In this document: positions 44,474-55,259 of the stretch, in pieces
Layout of the letters: every line of letters begins with the position of its first letter
Numbering within the stretch: the first letter of the stretch is position 1
Assembly: GCF_002878395.1 (NCBI RefSeq)
Contig: NC_061115.1
Location: 53,505,352 to 53,569,351 of the forward strand
DNA length: 64,000 nucleotides
Source of the DNA: Capsicum annuum
Lineage: Eukaryota; Streptophyta; Magnoliopsida; Solanales; Solanaceae
Direction: 5' to 3'
Made by a program: the position numbers and the translations under genes
The notes under the pieces: generated by a model
The model's database searches: none
The model's input: only the letters and a program-made list of their open reading frames with translations
What the model was told of the DNA's origin: nothing

Positions 44474-44823
44474 GATGGTCCAAAACCCGATATAGACTTA
44501 AAACCTAATTTTTCACTCTTTATTTTACTTTTTAGTTTCAAGTGAGAATTTCGCTCCTCAATTTTTCATAATTGAGTTTTTTTATTAGCACATGAGTGAA
44601 AACATACTTGATCTAATCTTCAATCACAATATAATTGTAAAAAATAAAGATTATAAAAAAAACTAAGAAAACCAGAAAAAATCGAAAGAACCGACTAAAA
44701 CTTAAATCGAAAAAAATAATTTTATATTGATTTGATTTGATTTATAGTTTTAATAAATCGATATAATTGGTTTGATTTTTATTCAATAAAAAATCAAACC
44801 AACCCAACCTATGTACACCCCTA
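44135..44823. mobile_element. hAT-type MITE, 689 bp
   Basis: Perfect 8-bp duplication GTTGGAAC (44127-44134 and 44824-44831) and perfect 11-bp inverted ends TAGGGGTGTAC. The arms carry opposed AACCAAATC and GATTTGGTT-type words. Same build as the hAT MITE at 8177. No transposase. Confidence 0.88.
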
Positions 44824-44964
44824 GTTGGAACCTAAATAATGGACAAAAAACAATTAATCGAAATAATGTGTAAAAGTGATGTTTTTTAAACAGATAGTGC
44901 GCTATTAATATCTATTAAATGATGTTGATGTGAGGATTGATATTTAAGTTGTTTCTACTAAAGG

Positions 44965-45660
44965 GGTTTCAAGCATTTGGGAGTCAATAATTCAAGGAAA
45001 AAAGAAGATTGACGACGATGTTACACATCATATTGGAGTAGGGTAAATGAAATGAAAGTTCGTTTTGGTGTCTTGTATGAGCCACCTCATTTTAAAGATA
45101 AGTTTTATAAAGTGGTGATCAGACCAACTATATTAATTATCCCAACAAAAATTAATACTAACCAAAAAGCATGAGCATAGCTGCGTAATACTTGTATATA
45201 TAGAAGAAATTTTCAATCGCCAAATCGAATGGTTGTGCCATTTTAATCAATGAAATCGTCACTCCATTGGATTAACACGTGGACTCTCTTTCAGCAGCCA
45301 AACATAGAAGAACCCATTGTTCACATTACCATTTCTCCTTTGGCTAGTTTGTATGAAGCGGATTGTTAACCGATCAAAAATTCGCCCATCCAAAAAATGA
45401 GAGTAGCAGGAATAAGGATGATGTCTAGGTTTAGTAAAAGAGATTGAATAAAAAAATGAAGCTATGTTGGATAAGGTTGGTGTGGCCTCTATGGTAGAAT
45501 GAGGGTGGTGAGGTTGAGATGGTTCAGATATGTAAGGAGAAGATGCACAAATGCCTCAGTAAGGTATTGTGAAAGGTTAGTTATAGTACATGAAGAGAGG
45601 TAGAGGTAGATCAAAAGTTATTGGTGAAATTACAATAATAGTACAACTGAAAAAATTATA
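44965..45660 (+). pseudogene. Degenerate RTE LINE fragment, interrupted
   Basis: 44965-45125 translates with breaks to GSIIQGKKKIDDDVTHHIGV-like sequence, and 45395-45660 to diverged versions of the segments around MRMLRW, RLRWF-HVKRR and RGRGRPK. These match the RT thumb and C-terminal tail of the RTE LINE at 50005-51222 in order. The ~270 bp between (45126-45394) is unrelated DNA, either an insertion or a deletion junction. Confidence 0.7.
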
Positions 45661-46316
45661 AGTGAAGAAAAATAAAGTTCTTCTTGGCTAAGACGTGGAT
45701 ATCTCGCTCTTTAAAGAGATTTAATCCAACTGCGGCATAATCTACATCAATCCAGCAGTATATCTCGTGACTTGTCTCCTCCAGGATACAACAACCCATC
45801 AATGATGTACAACTCAAACAACTCCGAATTAGTTGAAGAATCCACAGCTCCACCATAAGAACACCTTCCTTCAACATATTATTACTCTCTATCATAGTGA
45901 ATATAGTTGTAGATTTAGAATTTTTTTTTGACTCAACTCACTTTCACTACTATATTTACTCTTCTCATCTTTTTCTTTATAAACAATAAAGGAAGAAACA
46001 TCTCTATTTATCGGTTAAGAATTCTTTCATGTGATGAATATGATGAATGAGGGGTAGTAATCTGGATAGATAAATAATCTTGATGTTACATATACTACAT
46101 GCAACTAAAGACCATGGAATTACAAGAAGTTAATGGTCATACGAGTTACAAGAACTAATGATCATCTTTTACCACAATTTATATCCACTAACACCAAAGA
46201 ATTATGTGGTGAGTTACAAGACTTAATGTGGTAGATAATGGATAAATAAAGTGTAAGAAGTTACAAGAGTGGTCAAGATATAATGACACTACTTTCTCCA
46301 CTATATGTCCATAAAT
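45661..46316. other. AT-rich spacer
   Basis: Contains one 79-codon minus-strand frame (45895-45656) that I do not recognise. No repeat termini seen. Confidence 0.4.
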
Positions 46317-47284
46317 ACTATAACAAAAGACATTTATTGTTACAAAATATGTTGTAGCAAAATATGAAATTTTCTGTGGCTAAACACTTTAGCTATAATA
46401 TTTTCTATCGTAGCATTCGTAACAAGATGTAGCGTGGCTAAAAGTTAGCTACAAACTTTTCATGGTCCGTGACTAAGAATGTATACTTGTTGCTACAAAA
46501 AAAAATATTGTAGTTAAGATGGTAAAAAGTTTTTGCCACGAAAAATATACTTATGGCAAGTGATTTTATTTTTTTGCCACGACAAACAAAATTTGTAGAT
46601 TTTCATATTGTAGTCACAAGCTATTGTATTGTGGCAAAAGATTTTATTTGTTTGCCATATTAATTTAAATTTTATGGCTATTTCTATAGCTTAGTCTTGT
46701 GGCAATAGCACTCATATTTAGTTAAAAATAAAAAATTTCATAGCTATAAATTAAAGAATTTGCCACAAACATCTTCATATAGTAACTAAAAATTACTATC
46801 TTTAGCCATGAAGTCGCTACATCTGCTACGGAAGATAAAATTTTAGCTATGCTCTTAATATGTCAATTATAGGAGTATATTTCTAGCTACGAATTCAAAA
46901 AATTCAAAGCTAAAATTTAGCACAAAACTTTGCCACAGACATTATTAGCCAAAATAATACGAATAATGTAGCCAGGAATTCATTTTTGGCATGAAACAGT
47001 AGTATATCTTAAAAATTTCAATAAATGCAATATATTAAAATAAATAAATAAATGTTCAACAATAACATTCAAAGTTGCAAAACATCATTTTACTCGAACA
47101 TATTGATATACTTCTGCAAGAGAAAAAAATATATTCACGTCTCCATTGATTTTGATTTCATCACTCCTCCATAAACTGCAATAACAATTAAAAAGATTAG
47201 AAAATGATATATTAAAATATTCATTTTAAAAACTAAAATTTATTTATTAATATAAATATTTTCTTATAGAAAAAATATATTTAC
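46317..47284. mobile_element. CACTA-like transposon end
   Basis: From about 46317 (TACTATAACAAAAGACATTT) it shows subterminal words in both orientations (TTTGCCACGA, TTGTGGC, GTAGCAAAAT, TAGCTACAAA), typical of CACTA elements. The opening bases diverge from the canonical CACTACAA. The RTE LINE begins at the right edge, so it may have inserted into this element; the other end is not found. Confidence 0.5.
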
Positions 47285-47566
47285 TAACGGCTCTCTCTAA
47301 CGGCTCTCTCTCTTCCTCCCTCCCTACCCTCTCTCTCGCTCGCACCGGTCACCGGCCCCCGTCACCGACCCGACCCGACCTCCGATCCCCGGCGCCGCCC
47401 TAACGGCTCTCTCTCTCTCTCTCCCTACCCTCTCTCCATCTCTCTCGCACCGGTCCCCGGCGCCGTCGCTGACCTTCGGCGCCGACCCGACCCGACCGCC
47501 GGCTCCGACCTCCGGTCGCCGCTCCCCGCCACCCTCCGGCGCCGACCGCCGGTTCCAAGCCGTTCC
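47285..47566 (+). repeat. LINE 5' UTR tandem monomers
   Basis: TAACGGCTCTCTC occurs at about 47285, 47298 and 47400. The last two begin ~100-bp units sharing CTCTCTCTCGC, GCACCGGTC, CCCGGCGCC and GACCCGACCCGACC. The second unit runs into a scaffold gap. Confidence 0.7.
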
Positions 47567-47666
47567 NNNNNNNNNNNNNNNNNNNNNNNNNNNNNNNNNN
47601 NNNNNNNNNNNNNNNNNNNNNNNNNNNNNNNNNNNNNNNNNNNNNNNNNNNNNNNNNNNNNNNNNN
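47567..47666. other. Assembly gap, 100 N
   Basis: Exactly 100 N in the GC-rich LINE leader; the size is probably a placeholder. I see no usable overlap between its flanks. Confidence 0.95.
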
Positions 47667-48154
47667 CCCCCGCGGGGTACACCAGCCCTCCCCCCACCTC
47701 AGCCTTCAGCCAGCCGCCGCTCGGTCTCCAGCCACCAACTCGGTCTCCAACAGCCGAAGCTCGGTCTTCAGCCGCAACTCCGTCTGCACCCGCCGCGCCG
47801 TCTCCAGCAGCCGCAGCTCCAAACGAAATCCGGTGACTTCTAACCTTTGTTATTTCATATTGCATTTTATTTCATTATTTCATATTCCATTCTTAGTATT
47901 ATGCTAGTAGTAGCCCCGGTACCTTAACTTGTGTGGGATTTGTGGACATTGTCTGTTGTCTGTTGTTGCTGTTGCTGTGGTCGTTTCTTAGCTTTGTTTC
48001 GGGAGTATTCCTTTGAATTTGTGTGAGCCTTGTATTTCCTTGCTGCTGCTTTGATACTACCGCCGTGTATACCTTTATATTTTCCTATACTTTCGTGTAG
48101 TTGTGGCTGTGGGCGGTAATGGGTGGATAGGGTCATGTCCGAGGGGGTTGGGGC

Positions 48155-51100
48155 GTGGGGCCATGGTGGGGGCGGGGGATGGGGAGAGGGCGGGAGGCCA
48201 AGGTTTGGCCGTGGGGGGGGGGGGGGGGTAGTGCAGGGCGTGTGGATAGCGACGGTAGGCTGAGGGTTGCGTCTTGGAATATAGGGACCCTTCAGGGTAA
48301 GTCCATAGAGCTTGTGAAGATTCTTAGGAAGAGGAGGATCAACATTGCGTGTGTCCAAGAGACCAAGTGGGTAGGGTCTAAGGCTAGGGATGTGGATGGT
48401 TACAAGCTGTGGTACTCTGGGAGCGAGAGACGTAGGAATGGAGTTGGCATCTTAGTAGATGAAGAGCTTAGAGGTCAGGTAGTGGAGGTGAAGAGGATCA
48501 ACGATAGGTTGATGACTATTAAGTTGGTCATTCGGGGGTTTACCCTGAACGTGTGTAATGCTTATGCGCCGCAAGTGGGATCGGAGGGGGAGGAGAAGAT
48601 GCGGTTTTGGGAGGCTTTGGAGGAGGTGGTGAGAGGCGTGCCCAGCTCGGAGAAGATTGTTGTAGCAGGGGATTTCAACGGGCACATCGGGGCGCTACCG
48701 GGAGGCTTTGGTGATGTGCATGGTGGTTTTGGTTTTGGGGAGAGAAATGAAAAGGGGGCGACCCTATTGGAGTTTGCAAGGGCCTTTGGGCTGGTGGTGG
48801 TGAACTCGGGCTTCCCGAAGAAGGACGAGCACCTGATCACCTTTCGAAGCGCGATAGCCAGGACTCAGATTGACTTTTTGTTGCTTAGGAAAGGGGATAG
48901 GGCATTGTGTAAGGACTGTAAAGTCATCCCGAGTGAGAATCTTTCGACCCAGCATAGACTCTTGGTTATAGATTTGGGTATAAAGAAGAATAGAAAGAGG
49001 AGAAGTAAGGAGTGTAGACCGAGAATTAGGTGGGGCGGCCTGACGCCAGTGAATGCGTGGGAGATAGGGGTGAGGTTGGCGGGAATGGGGGTGTGAGAGT
49101 GTAGGGGTGACGTGGATAGTATGTGGGACAGGGCGGCAAGGTGCATCAGGGAGAATGCAAGGGAGGTGTTGGGTGTTTCTAGGGGCCGGGCCGGGCACCA
49201 TCGGGGGGATTGGTGGTGGAATGAAGAGGTGGAGAAGAAAGTGGAGACCAAGAAAGGGGCGTATGCTAAGTTAGTGAAAAGTAAGGACGAAGAAGAGAAG
49301 CGGTTAAACAGGAAAGAGTACAAGCTAGCGAGGAAGGAAGCAAAGTCAGCGGTCGCGGCAGCTAAGACGGCCGCTTTTGAGAGCTTGTATGCAGGGTTAC
49401 AGGGGAAAGNNNNNNNNNNNNNNNNNNNNNNNNNNNNNNNNNNNNNNNNNNNNNNNNNNNNNNNNNNNNNNNNNNNNNNNNNNNNNNNNNNNNNNNNNNN
49501 NNNNNNNNNCAGGGGAAAGGAGGGGAGAAAAAGTTGTTTAGACTCGCTAAGGCTAGGGAGAGGAAGGGTCGTGACCTCGATCAGGTGAGGTGCATTAAGG
49601 GGGAGGACGGTAGAGTGTTGGTGGAGGACGGCCACATAAAGAAGAGATGGCAGTCGTACTTTCATAGGCTCTTGAATGACGAAGGGGATAGAGCTATTGT
49701 GTTAGGGGAACTAAAGCACTCAGATGAGTGTCGGGATTTTAGCTATTGTAGACGTTTTAAGGTAGAAGAGGTTAGACAGGCTGTCCGTAGGATGCGAAGG
49801 GGTAGGGCGACGGGGCCAGATGAGATACCGGTGGAGTTTTGGAAGTTCGTTGGAGAGGCTGGTGTAAGGTGGTTGACTGGATTGTTTAATGAAATTTTCA
49901 GGATGGCAAAGATGCCCGAGGCGTGGAGGTGGAGTACCATGATCCCTCTCTATAAAAATAAGGGGGACATTTAGAGTTGCAATAACTATAGGGGGATTAA
50001 GTTATTGAGTCACTCTATGAAGATCTGGGAGAGAGTGGTCGAGGTGAGGCTGAGACGGATAGTGTCTATTTCGGAAAACCAGTTCGAATTTATGCCCGGC
50101 CGCTCGACGACGGAGGCAATCCACCTGGTACGGAGGTTGGTGGAGCAGTATAGGGAAAGGAAAAAGGATCTGCACATGGTGTTTATCGACCTGAAAAAAG
50201 CTTACGACAAAGTCCCCAGAGAGGTGCTTTGGAGATGCTTGGAGGTGAGTGAAGTACCGCAGGCATATATCAGAGTAATTAAGGATATGTATGAGGGAGC
50301 GAAAACCCAGGTGAGGACGGCGGGAGGAGACTCAGAGCATTTCACTGTCCTGACAGGATTGCATCAGGGATCTACTCTTAGTCCCTTTTTGTTTGCGTTA
50401 GTAATAGATGTGTTGACGCGGCGTATTCAAGGGGAGGTGCCGTGGTGTATGCTTTTTGCAGACGATGTAGTTCTGATAGATGAGACTCGAGGGGGTGTGA
50501 ATGACAAATTAGAGGTGTGGAAGCAAACTCTTGAGTCTAAAGGGTTCAGGGTGAGCAGAAGCAAGACAGAGTATGTGGAATGCAAGTTTAATGACGTGAG
50601 GCGGGAGAATGAGGTAGTAGTGAAGCTGGAAGCACAAGAGGTATGTAAGAGGGATAAGTTCAAATATCTCGGGTCCGTGATCCAGAGTAACGGTGAGATT
50701 GACGAGGATGTCTCGCACCGTATTGGGGCGGGATGGATGAAGTGGAAACTCGCGTCGGGGGTGTTGTGTGATAAGGAGGTGCCGCCCAAGCTTAAAGGCA
50801 AATTCTACAGGGTGGTAGTCCGTCCGGCCTTGCTGTATGGAGCGGAGTATTGGCCAGTTAAGAACTCCCACATCCAAAAAATGAAGGTGGCAGAAATACG
50901 GATGTTGCGCTGGATGTGTGGACTGACTAGAGGGGATAGAGTTCGGAATGAGACTATCCGGGAGAAGGTTGGTGTGACTTCAGTGGAGTGCAAGATGCGG
51001 GAAGCACGATTGAGATGGTTCGGACACGTGAAGAGGAGGGGCATGGACGCCCCGGTCCGTAGGTGTGAGAAGCTAGCGTTGGATGGTTTTAGGCGGGGTA

Positions 51101-51222
51101 GGGGTAGGCCGAAGAAGTACTGGGGTGAGGTGATTAGGCGGGACATGGAACAGTTACAGCTCACCGAGGACATGACCCTAGATAGGAAGGTCTGGAAGAC
51201 GCAAATTACGGCAGAGGATTAG
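48155..51222 (+). pseudogene. RTE LINE endonuclease-reverse transcriptase, two in-frame stops
   Basis: An APE-type endonuclease comes first: ASWNIGTLQG, CVQETKW, AGDFNGHIG and STQHRLLVIDL hold the Asn, Glu, Asp/Asn and His of the active site. A connector rich in Lys/Glu follows (49112-49409). The RT domain has [47 protein letters not shown] (catalytic Asp pair) and [13 protein letters not shown], then a C-terminal region ending near [18 protein letters not shown]. Defects: TGA at 49094-49096 (from CGA?) and TAG at 49972-49974 (from CAG?), both in frame with downstream coding. A 16-G run at 48213-48228 near the start may shift frame. The frame change at the N gap is an assembly artefact. It would copy LINE RNA into DNA at nicked targets. 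Confidence 0.9.
49410..49509. other. Assembly gap, 100 N, probably spurious
   Basis: The ten bases before it (CAGGGGAAAG) are repeated just after it. Merging the overlap gives an uninterrupted frame, GLQGKGGEKKLFRLAKARE. Confidence 0.85.
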
Positions 51223-51548
51223 GGCCAGTTTGGGTCGCTAGTGTAGGGAATTACTTCGTGGGGGTTTTATTCCTATTATGATTCCGTATCCCGTGTTCCA
51301 TTTTTATTACGAATCTGTGTGCTTTCCTCTGCTTTCCTCTGTTTTATATTCCTTATGGGTGCCGTATTTATGTTATGTAATCTGCTTCTGTGCTTTACTA
51401 TGTGTTTGTGTGGTGTCTCGTGCCTTGAGCCGGGGGTCTTTCGAAAACAGCCTTTCTACTTCATCAGAGGTAGAGGTATGGACTGCGTACATCTTACCCC
51501 CCAGACCCCCCTAGGTGGAAATACACTGGGTTTGTTGTTGTTGTAGTA

Positions 51549-53480
51549 ATATAAAAAAAATATAAATAAGCTACTACCTATTAATTTTCATCATTTGATT
51601 GTCCACCTTGAGCTACAACCATCACTTGAATTTTTTCTTCAATCATTTAATCAACTCTGCCTTTTAATTGATTAAACTAATTTTGCAATGAAAACAATCA
51701 AACATATATGCAAACTAGTAAGGATAACCCGGACGTTGCCCGAATACAACAAGAACAAAATTATATTATTTATTATACATTGTAGATAAGTCCATAAAGA
51801 TTCTTAAAATATATTCTGCTCATAAATGAAGTTGAAAAACTCGTTTGTTCTTTGAACTTCAAAGACGAACTTATGAGAAAGCAGGAAAACAAACAACCCC
51901 AAAAGAACCTTTTTTGTTACTAAGTTGTGTGGACTTTTTACTTTCGATGCCGCACCCGTGTAGGATTCTCCACACTACATTACTTTTTTAGAATCCGACA
52001 CACTCATTGACGTGTTTGAAGAGTCTGAGTAACATAGGTTTGTTTTATTCCTATTGAGAGTTATCCATATCAAACACACCTTTCACATTTAGGGGGAGCA
52101 GGTTAATAGGTTTCCATTACAGTTATCAAGTCGAGGATCCCTAAAACATGGACAATAGTATTAACACAATGAAAACAAATAATAGTACACAGTTAGACCA
52201 AATAGCAGGTTGAATCATTAATCGTAGGAATTTAATTTAATTACTTACAACAGTGTCATAGATTTTCATTTTGCTTCTCCAATTCTGTCGATCTGTATTT
52301 ATAAAATCAAACCAAGAAGCAATCAATTACTAAGAATCAAATACTAAGGAAGCAGTGTTATCAAATAACCATCAAAACCTTACTGTTGAGTTCTGATACA
52401 ACCTCCAGTTTACTTCAGCACCAACTTCTATTTTTCACGAATTAAACTATTCTCTTTAGTTGATCTTGGACAATCCTACAAGCATGACTTTATCTTTATG
52501 GTAACATGCTTCTACTTATTTGGAATGGATATTTGTGTTCTGCATAGATAGTACACATTAATAATTATTCCCAGAATGTGTTAAAAAGGAATAATAAGTA
52601 CTAGACATAACATTCCTTCATAGATATCTAATGAAACGATAAAAAGCAAGAATATTAGCATTTAGTCTCGAGTTCGAGTCTCAAGAACAAAAAAAATTTC
52701 TAATAAGGAGTGTTTTTCTCTTAAATGATCATATCTAAAATGTAAATCTGAATTAATTGGGTTAGTGTGTCGCCAATTGAAAGACTGTTGAACAAAAAAT
52801 ATATTAAACAATAATCAGTGCAAATATAAGCGAAGCAACTGTTTATAACCTTGAGTTGACAGAGGTATGAAAGACAATTTTTGTGGCACATAAGTTGTGC
52901 AATCTGGAGAATTTGAAGAATCCTTTGTTGTTGACCTGCACGCTACTAAATCAAACAACAACAACAATATACCCAATGTACTCTCTGAGAAATTTCATCA
53001 AATAACTATAGCGCACAATCTGTGTACACCTCTACACAACTTTCTTCCACAAATCATCTCCTAATCACTACTCTATTACAACACCACATTAAATGCACAA
53101 TATATAAACATAATTTAATTCATTTGTAAAATTCAAATTCAAAACACACTCCAGAAAGAGAAATAATTTGAATTCAATAAAAATACTAACCCGATATTAT
53201 TTCAATGCATAATAAAAGAAAAGAAGAAAAAAGAAGAGAGAGTTAAGTAATAAGACATTACATGTTATATGCTATTCCTGAAGTGGAGGGTATTTAACGA
53301 GATGGTAAAAATGGGGAATGTTAGGGTGAACTTGAATGATCTAATTCTGAGAGGGAGGTAGATAGTCGGGTTCTTTTTGGGAGATTTTGAGAGGGAAATT
53401 TGGGAGGGAAGTTTTTGACAATTATTTTAATTCCAAAATTTTGTCCCAAACTCATTCTTAATATGTTTAGAGTATTATAC
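51549..53480. other. AT-rich spacer with fragments
   Basis: No gene recognised. At 51715-51745, CTAGTAAGGATAACCCGGAC, read in reverse, ends ...CTTACTAG, like a Helitron 3' end on the minus strand; the other end was not found. At about 52956-52995, CAACAACAACAATATACCCA is a reverse RTE/TS-SINE tail fragment. Confidence 0.4.
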
Positions 53481-53482
53481 TA

Positions 53483-53745
53483 CTCCCTCCATTTCATAAT
53501 AAATAAATTGTTAAATTTTGACGCACAAATTAAAAAAAAAGAATTAAAGACATAAATTTAAAATAGTTTTCCATTTTTACCCTTGTTCAAAGTACAAAAT
53601 TATATTTATTTTATTTTTTTATCAGTTAATGGGCCCCTTGGTTGTCAAATCTTCAAGGGTAAATTTGAAAATTTTTTTCAGTAATTCACTTATTTTGAAG
53701 TACAAAAAATACTCCAATAATTCATTTATTATGAAACGGAGGGAG
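53483..53745. mobile_element. Stowaway MITE, 263 bp
   Basis: TA duplications (53481-53482, 53746-53747) flank inverted ends CTCCCTCCATTTCATAATAA and the complement of TTATTATGAAACGGAGGGAG. Canonical Stowaway termini; well conserved. Confidence 0.9.
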
Positions 53746-53747
53746 TA

Positions 53748-54232
53748 TATGAGTAATAGTTATGCATTCAATAATTTTTAAAAAAAGTTAAATAATATAA
53801 AGAGTGTTGCATAATTTAAAGATATTTAAATTTTTAACATTATGTATAAAAATTGATAATTAGCAAATAATAATAAAACATGTAGCGTTTTTTAATATTT
53901 GTATCAAATGTTGTTATTTTTATAATATTTTTCATTAAATGTCTGTTTTTGTGGTATTTTTTCATGAATGTCGGGAAATAATATTTCTCAATATTTATTT
54001 CAAAAGTGACTAAATAAAAGTCATCGTATTTTAATTTTTTTGCACCATCAGGTCCATGTCAATCGCTAGTTTTCATTATATAATTAAGAAATTCAATCGG
54101 TGGTCATTTTAAAATACAAGAGATGATATCTTTAGATTCGAAGTGTCAATTTCAACATACATTAAACTTTTTTTTAATTCAAAATGATGAACTTATTATT
54201 TTGATGTGTTCTTTTCCAATGAATTGTGTAGA
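53748..54232. other. AT-rich spacer
   Basis: No gene or repeat terminus seen between the Stowaway element and the gypsy LTR. Confidence 0.4.
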
Positions 54233-54603
54233 TATAACACCCCGCATTTTCGAGCTAGAAAGCGAACCGTTGTTCTTACGTGCATAAGCTCTAATTCCAT
54301 GATTTTTATTTAAATTCATGTGTCATGATCCTTCTCCTAGTATATGAAATGGTTATGAGGTGAAAAATATTCATAGAAATGGCCTAAAGCAAAGTTGAGC
54401 TAAGAACCCTTCACCCATCCAAAATTTGATATTTCATTCTACAAGGGTCATCTTTGAACGATTATAACTTTTGGTATATATAAAATTTGGTAGATTAAGA
54501 CACACCAAATTATAGATAATCGAATTAGCTCTCCAACGATACTAATTTTGCCTTAATCCAACACCTGAGCAAAAAGTTATGCCATTTTTCGTGTGAGGCA
54601 GTA

Positions 54604-54725
54604 AGGGGTCGCGATAGCCCTGCGATGCGAGGTCTGCTTGACCCAAATAGGGGTCGCGATAGCCCTGCGATGCGAGGTCTGCTTGACCCAAATAGGGTTC
54701 GCGTCGCGAGGGCTACTTAACCTAA
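54604..54725. repeat. 45-bp tandem repeat in LTR A
   Basis: Two identical 45-bp units (54604-54648, 54649-54693) with GGGGTCGCGATAGCCCTGCG, plus a degenerate third. It lies 370-490 bp from the LTR start. Confidence 0.9.
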
Positions 54726-55182
54726 CTAGGGGTCGCAACGCGGGAGCTATTCCCGCACAGTTTTAGCTTCTTAAGGGTCAAGGGTCACTTTGGTCCTTCC
54801 CCCTCGACCCCAAACGTCCATTACCCGAAATTTCAGCCCCCAAAATAGCACTTTAGCCCCAAATTCATATTCTCCCCAAATTGAAATCATCCTCACTTTC
54901 CCAAGAATACAAAAACCCTAACTCCTAAGCTAAGATCTCAAGAAACAGATCAAAATTCAGGTTCCAAGTATCAAGATTCGGATTCCATCTTTCAAATCTC
55001 GTAATTTAAGGTATGTAGGGTTTTCCTAAATCTACATGTGCATAAGAAAATCGTTTCAACAACATTTAAACATTGTGAAATCATGAATTCTTGAAGGGGT
55101 TTTGAAATTTAGATTACAATTGTGCATTATGAACTCTTAAATGATATTATTCTTTGGTCTTGAGGCCTTCCCTTAGAAAATT

Positions 55183-55184
<2 letters not shown>

Positions 55185-55256
<72 letters not shown>
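55185..55256. repeat. CT then TA microsatellite
   Basis: About 17 CT followed by about 18 TA dinucleotides in LTR A. Confidence 0.95.

Positions 55257-55259
<3 letters not shown>

Larger units (their letters stand above)
47285..51548 (+). mobile_element. RTE-clade LINE, nearly complete
   Basis: A GC-rich leader (47285-48150), an endonuclease-RT reading frame (48155-51222), a 3' UTR with TTGAGCCGGGGGTC and a terminal TTGTTGTTGTTG. GC content is far above the flanks. Flanks share about AAAAAATATA (47270s and 51555-51564), a possible short target duplication. Two 100-N gaps lie inside. The same tail is found truncated at 15319-15445 and 31258-31350. Confidence 0.88.

Noticed and set aside
45656..45895. 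79-codon minus-strand frame containing CWIDVDYAAVGLNLFKERD
   Set aside because: Not recognised, no flanking exon or promoter evidence. It could be a gene fragment, but I cannot support a call.
47425..48358. Long minus-strand frames in GC-rich DNA, one running through the N gap
   Set aside because: Proline/alanine/glycine-rich shadows of the GC-rich LINE leader and endonuclease; no domain.
48865..51173. Several minus-strand frames over the LINE
   Set aside because: They overlap the well-supported RTE endonuclease-RT frame on the other strand and have no motif.
51715..51745. Helitron 3' end on the minus strand
   Set aside because: The CTAG end and a GC-rich dyad are present, but no TC-type 5' end was found to the right; too weak to define an element.
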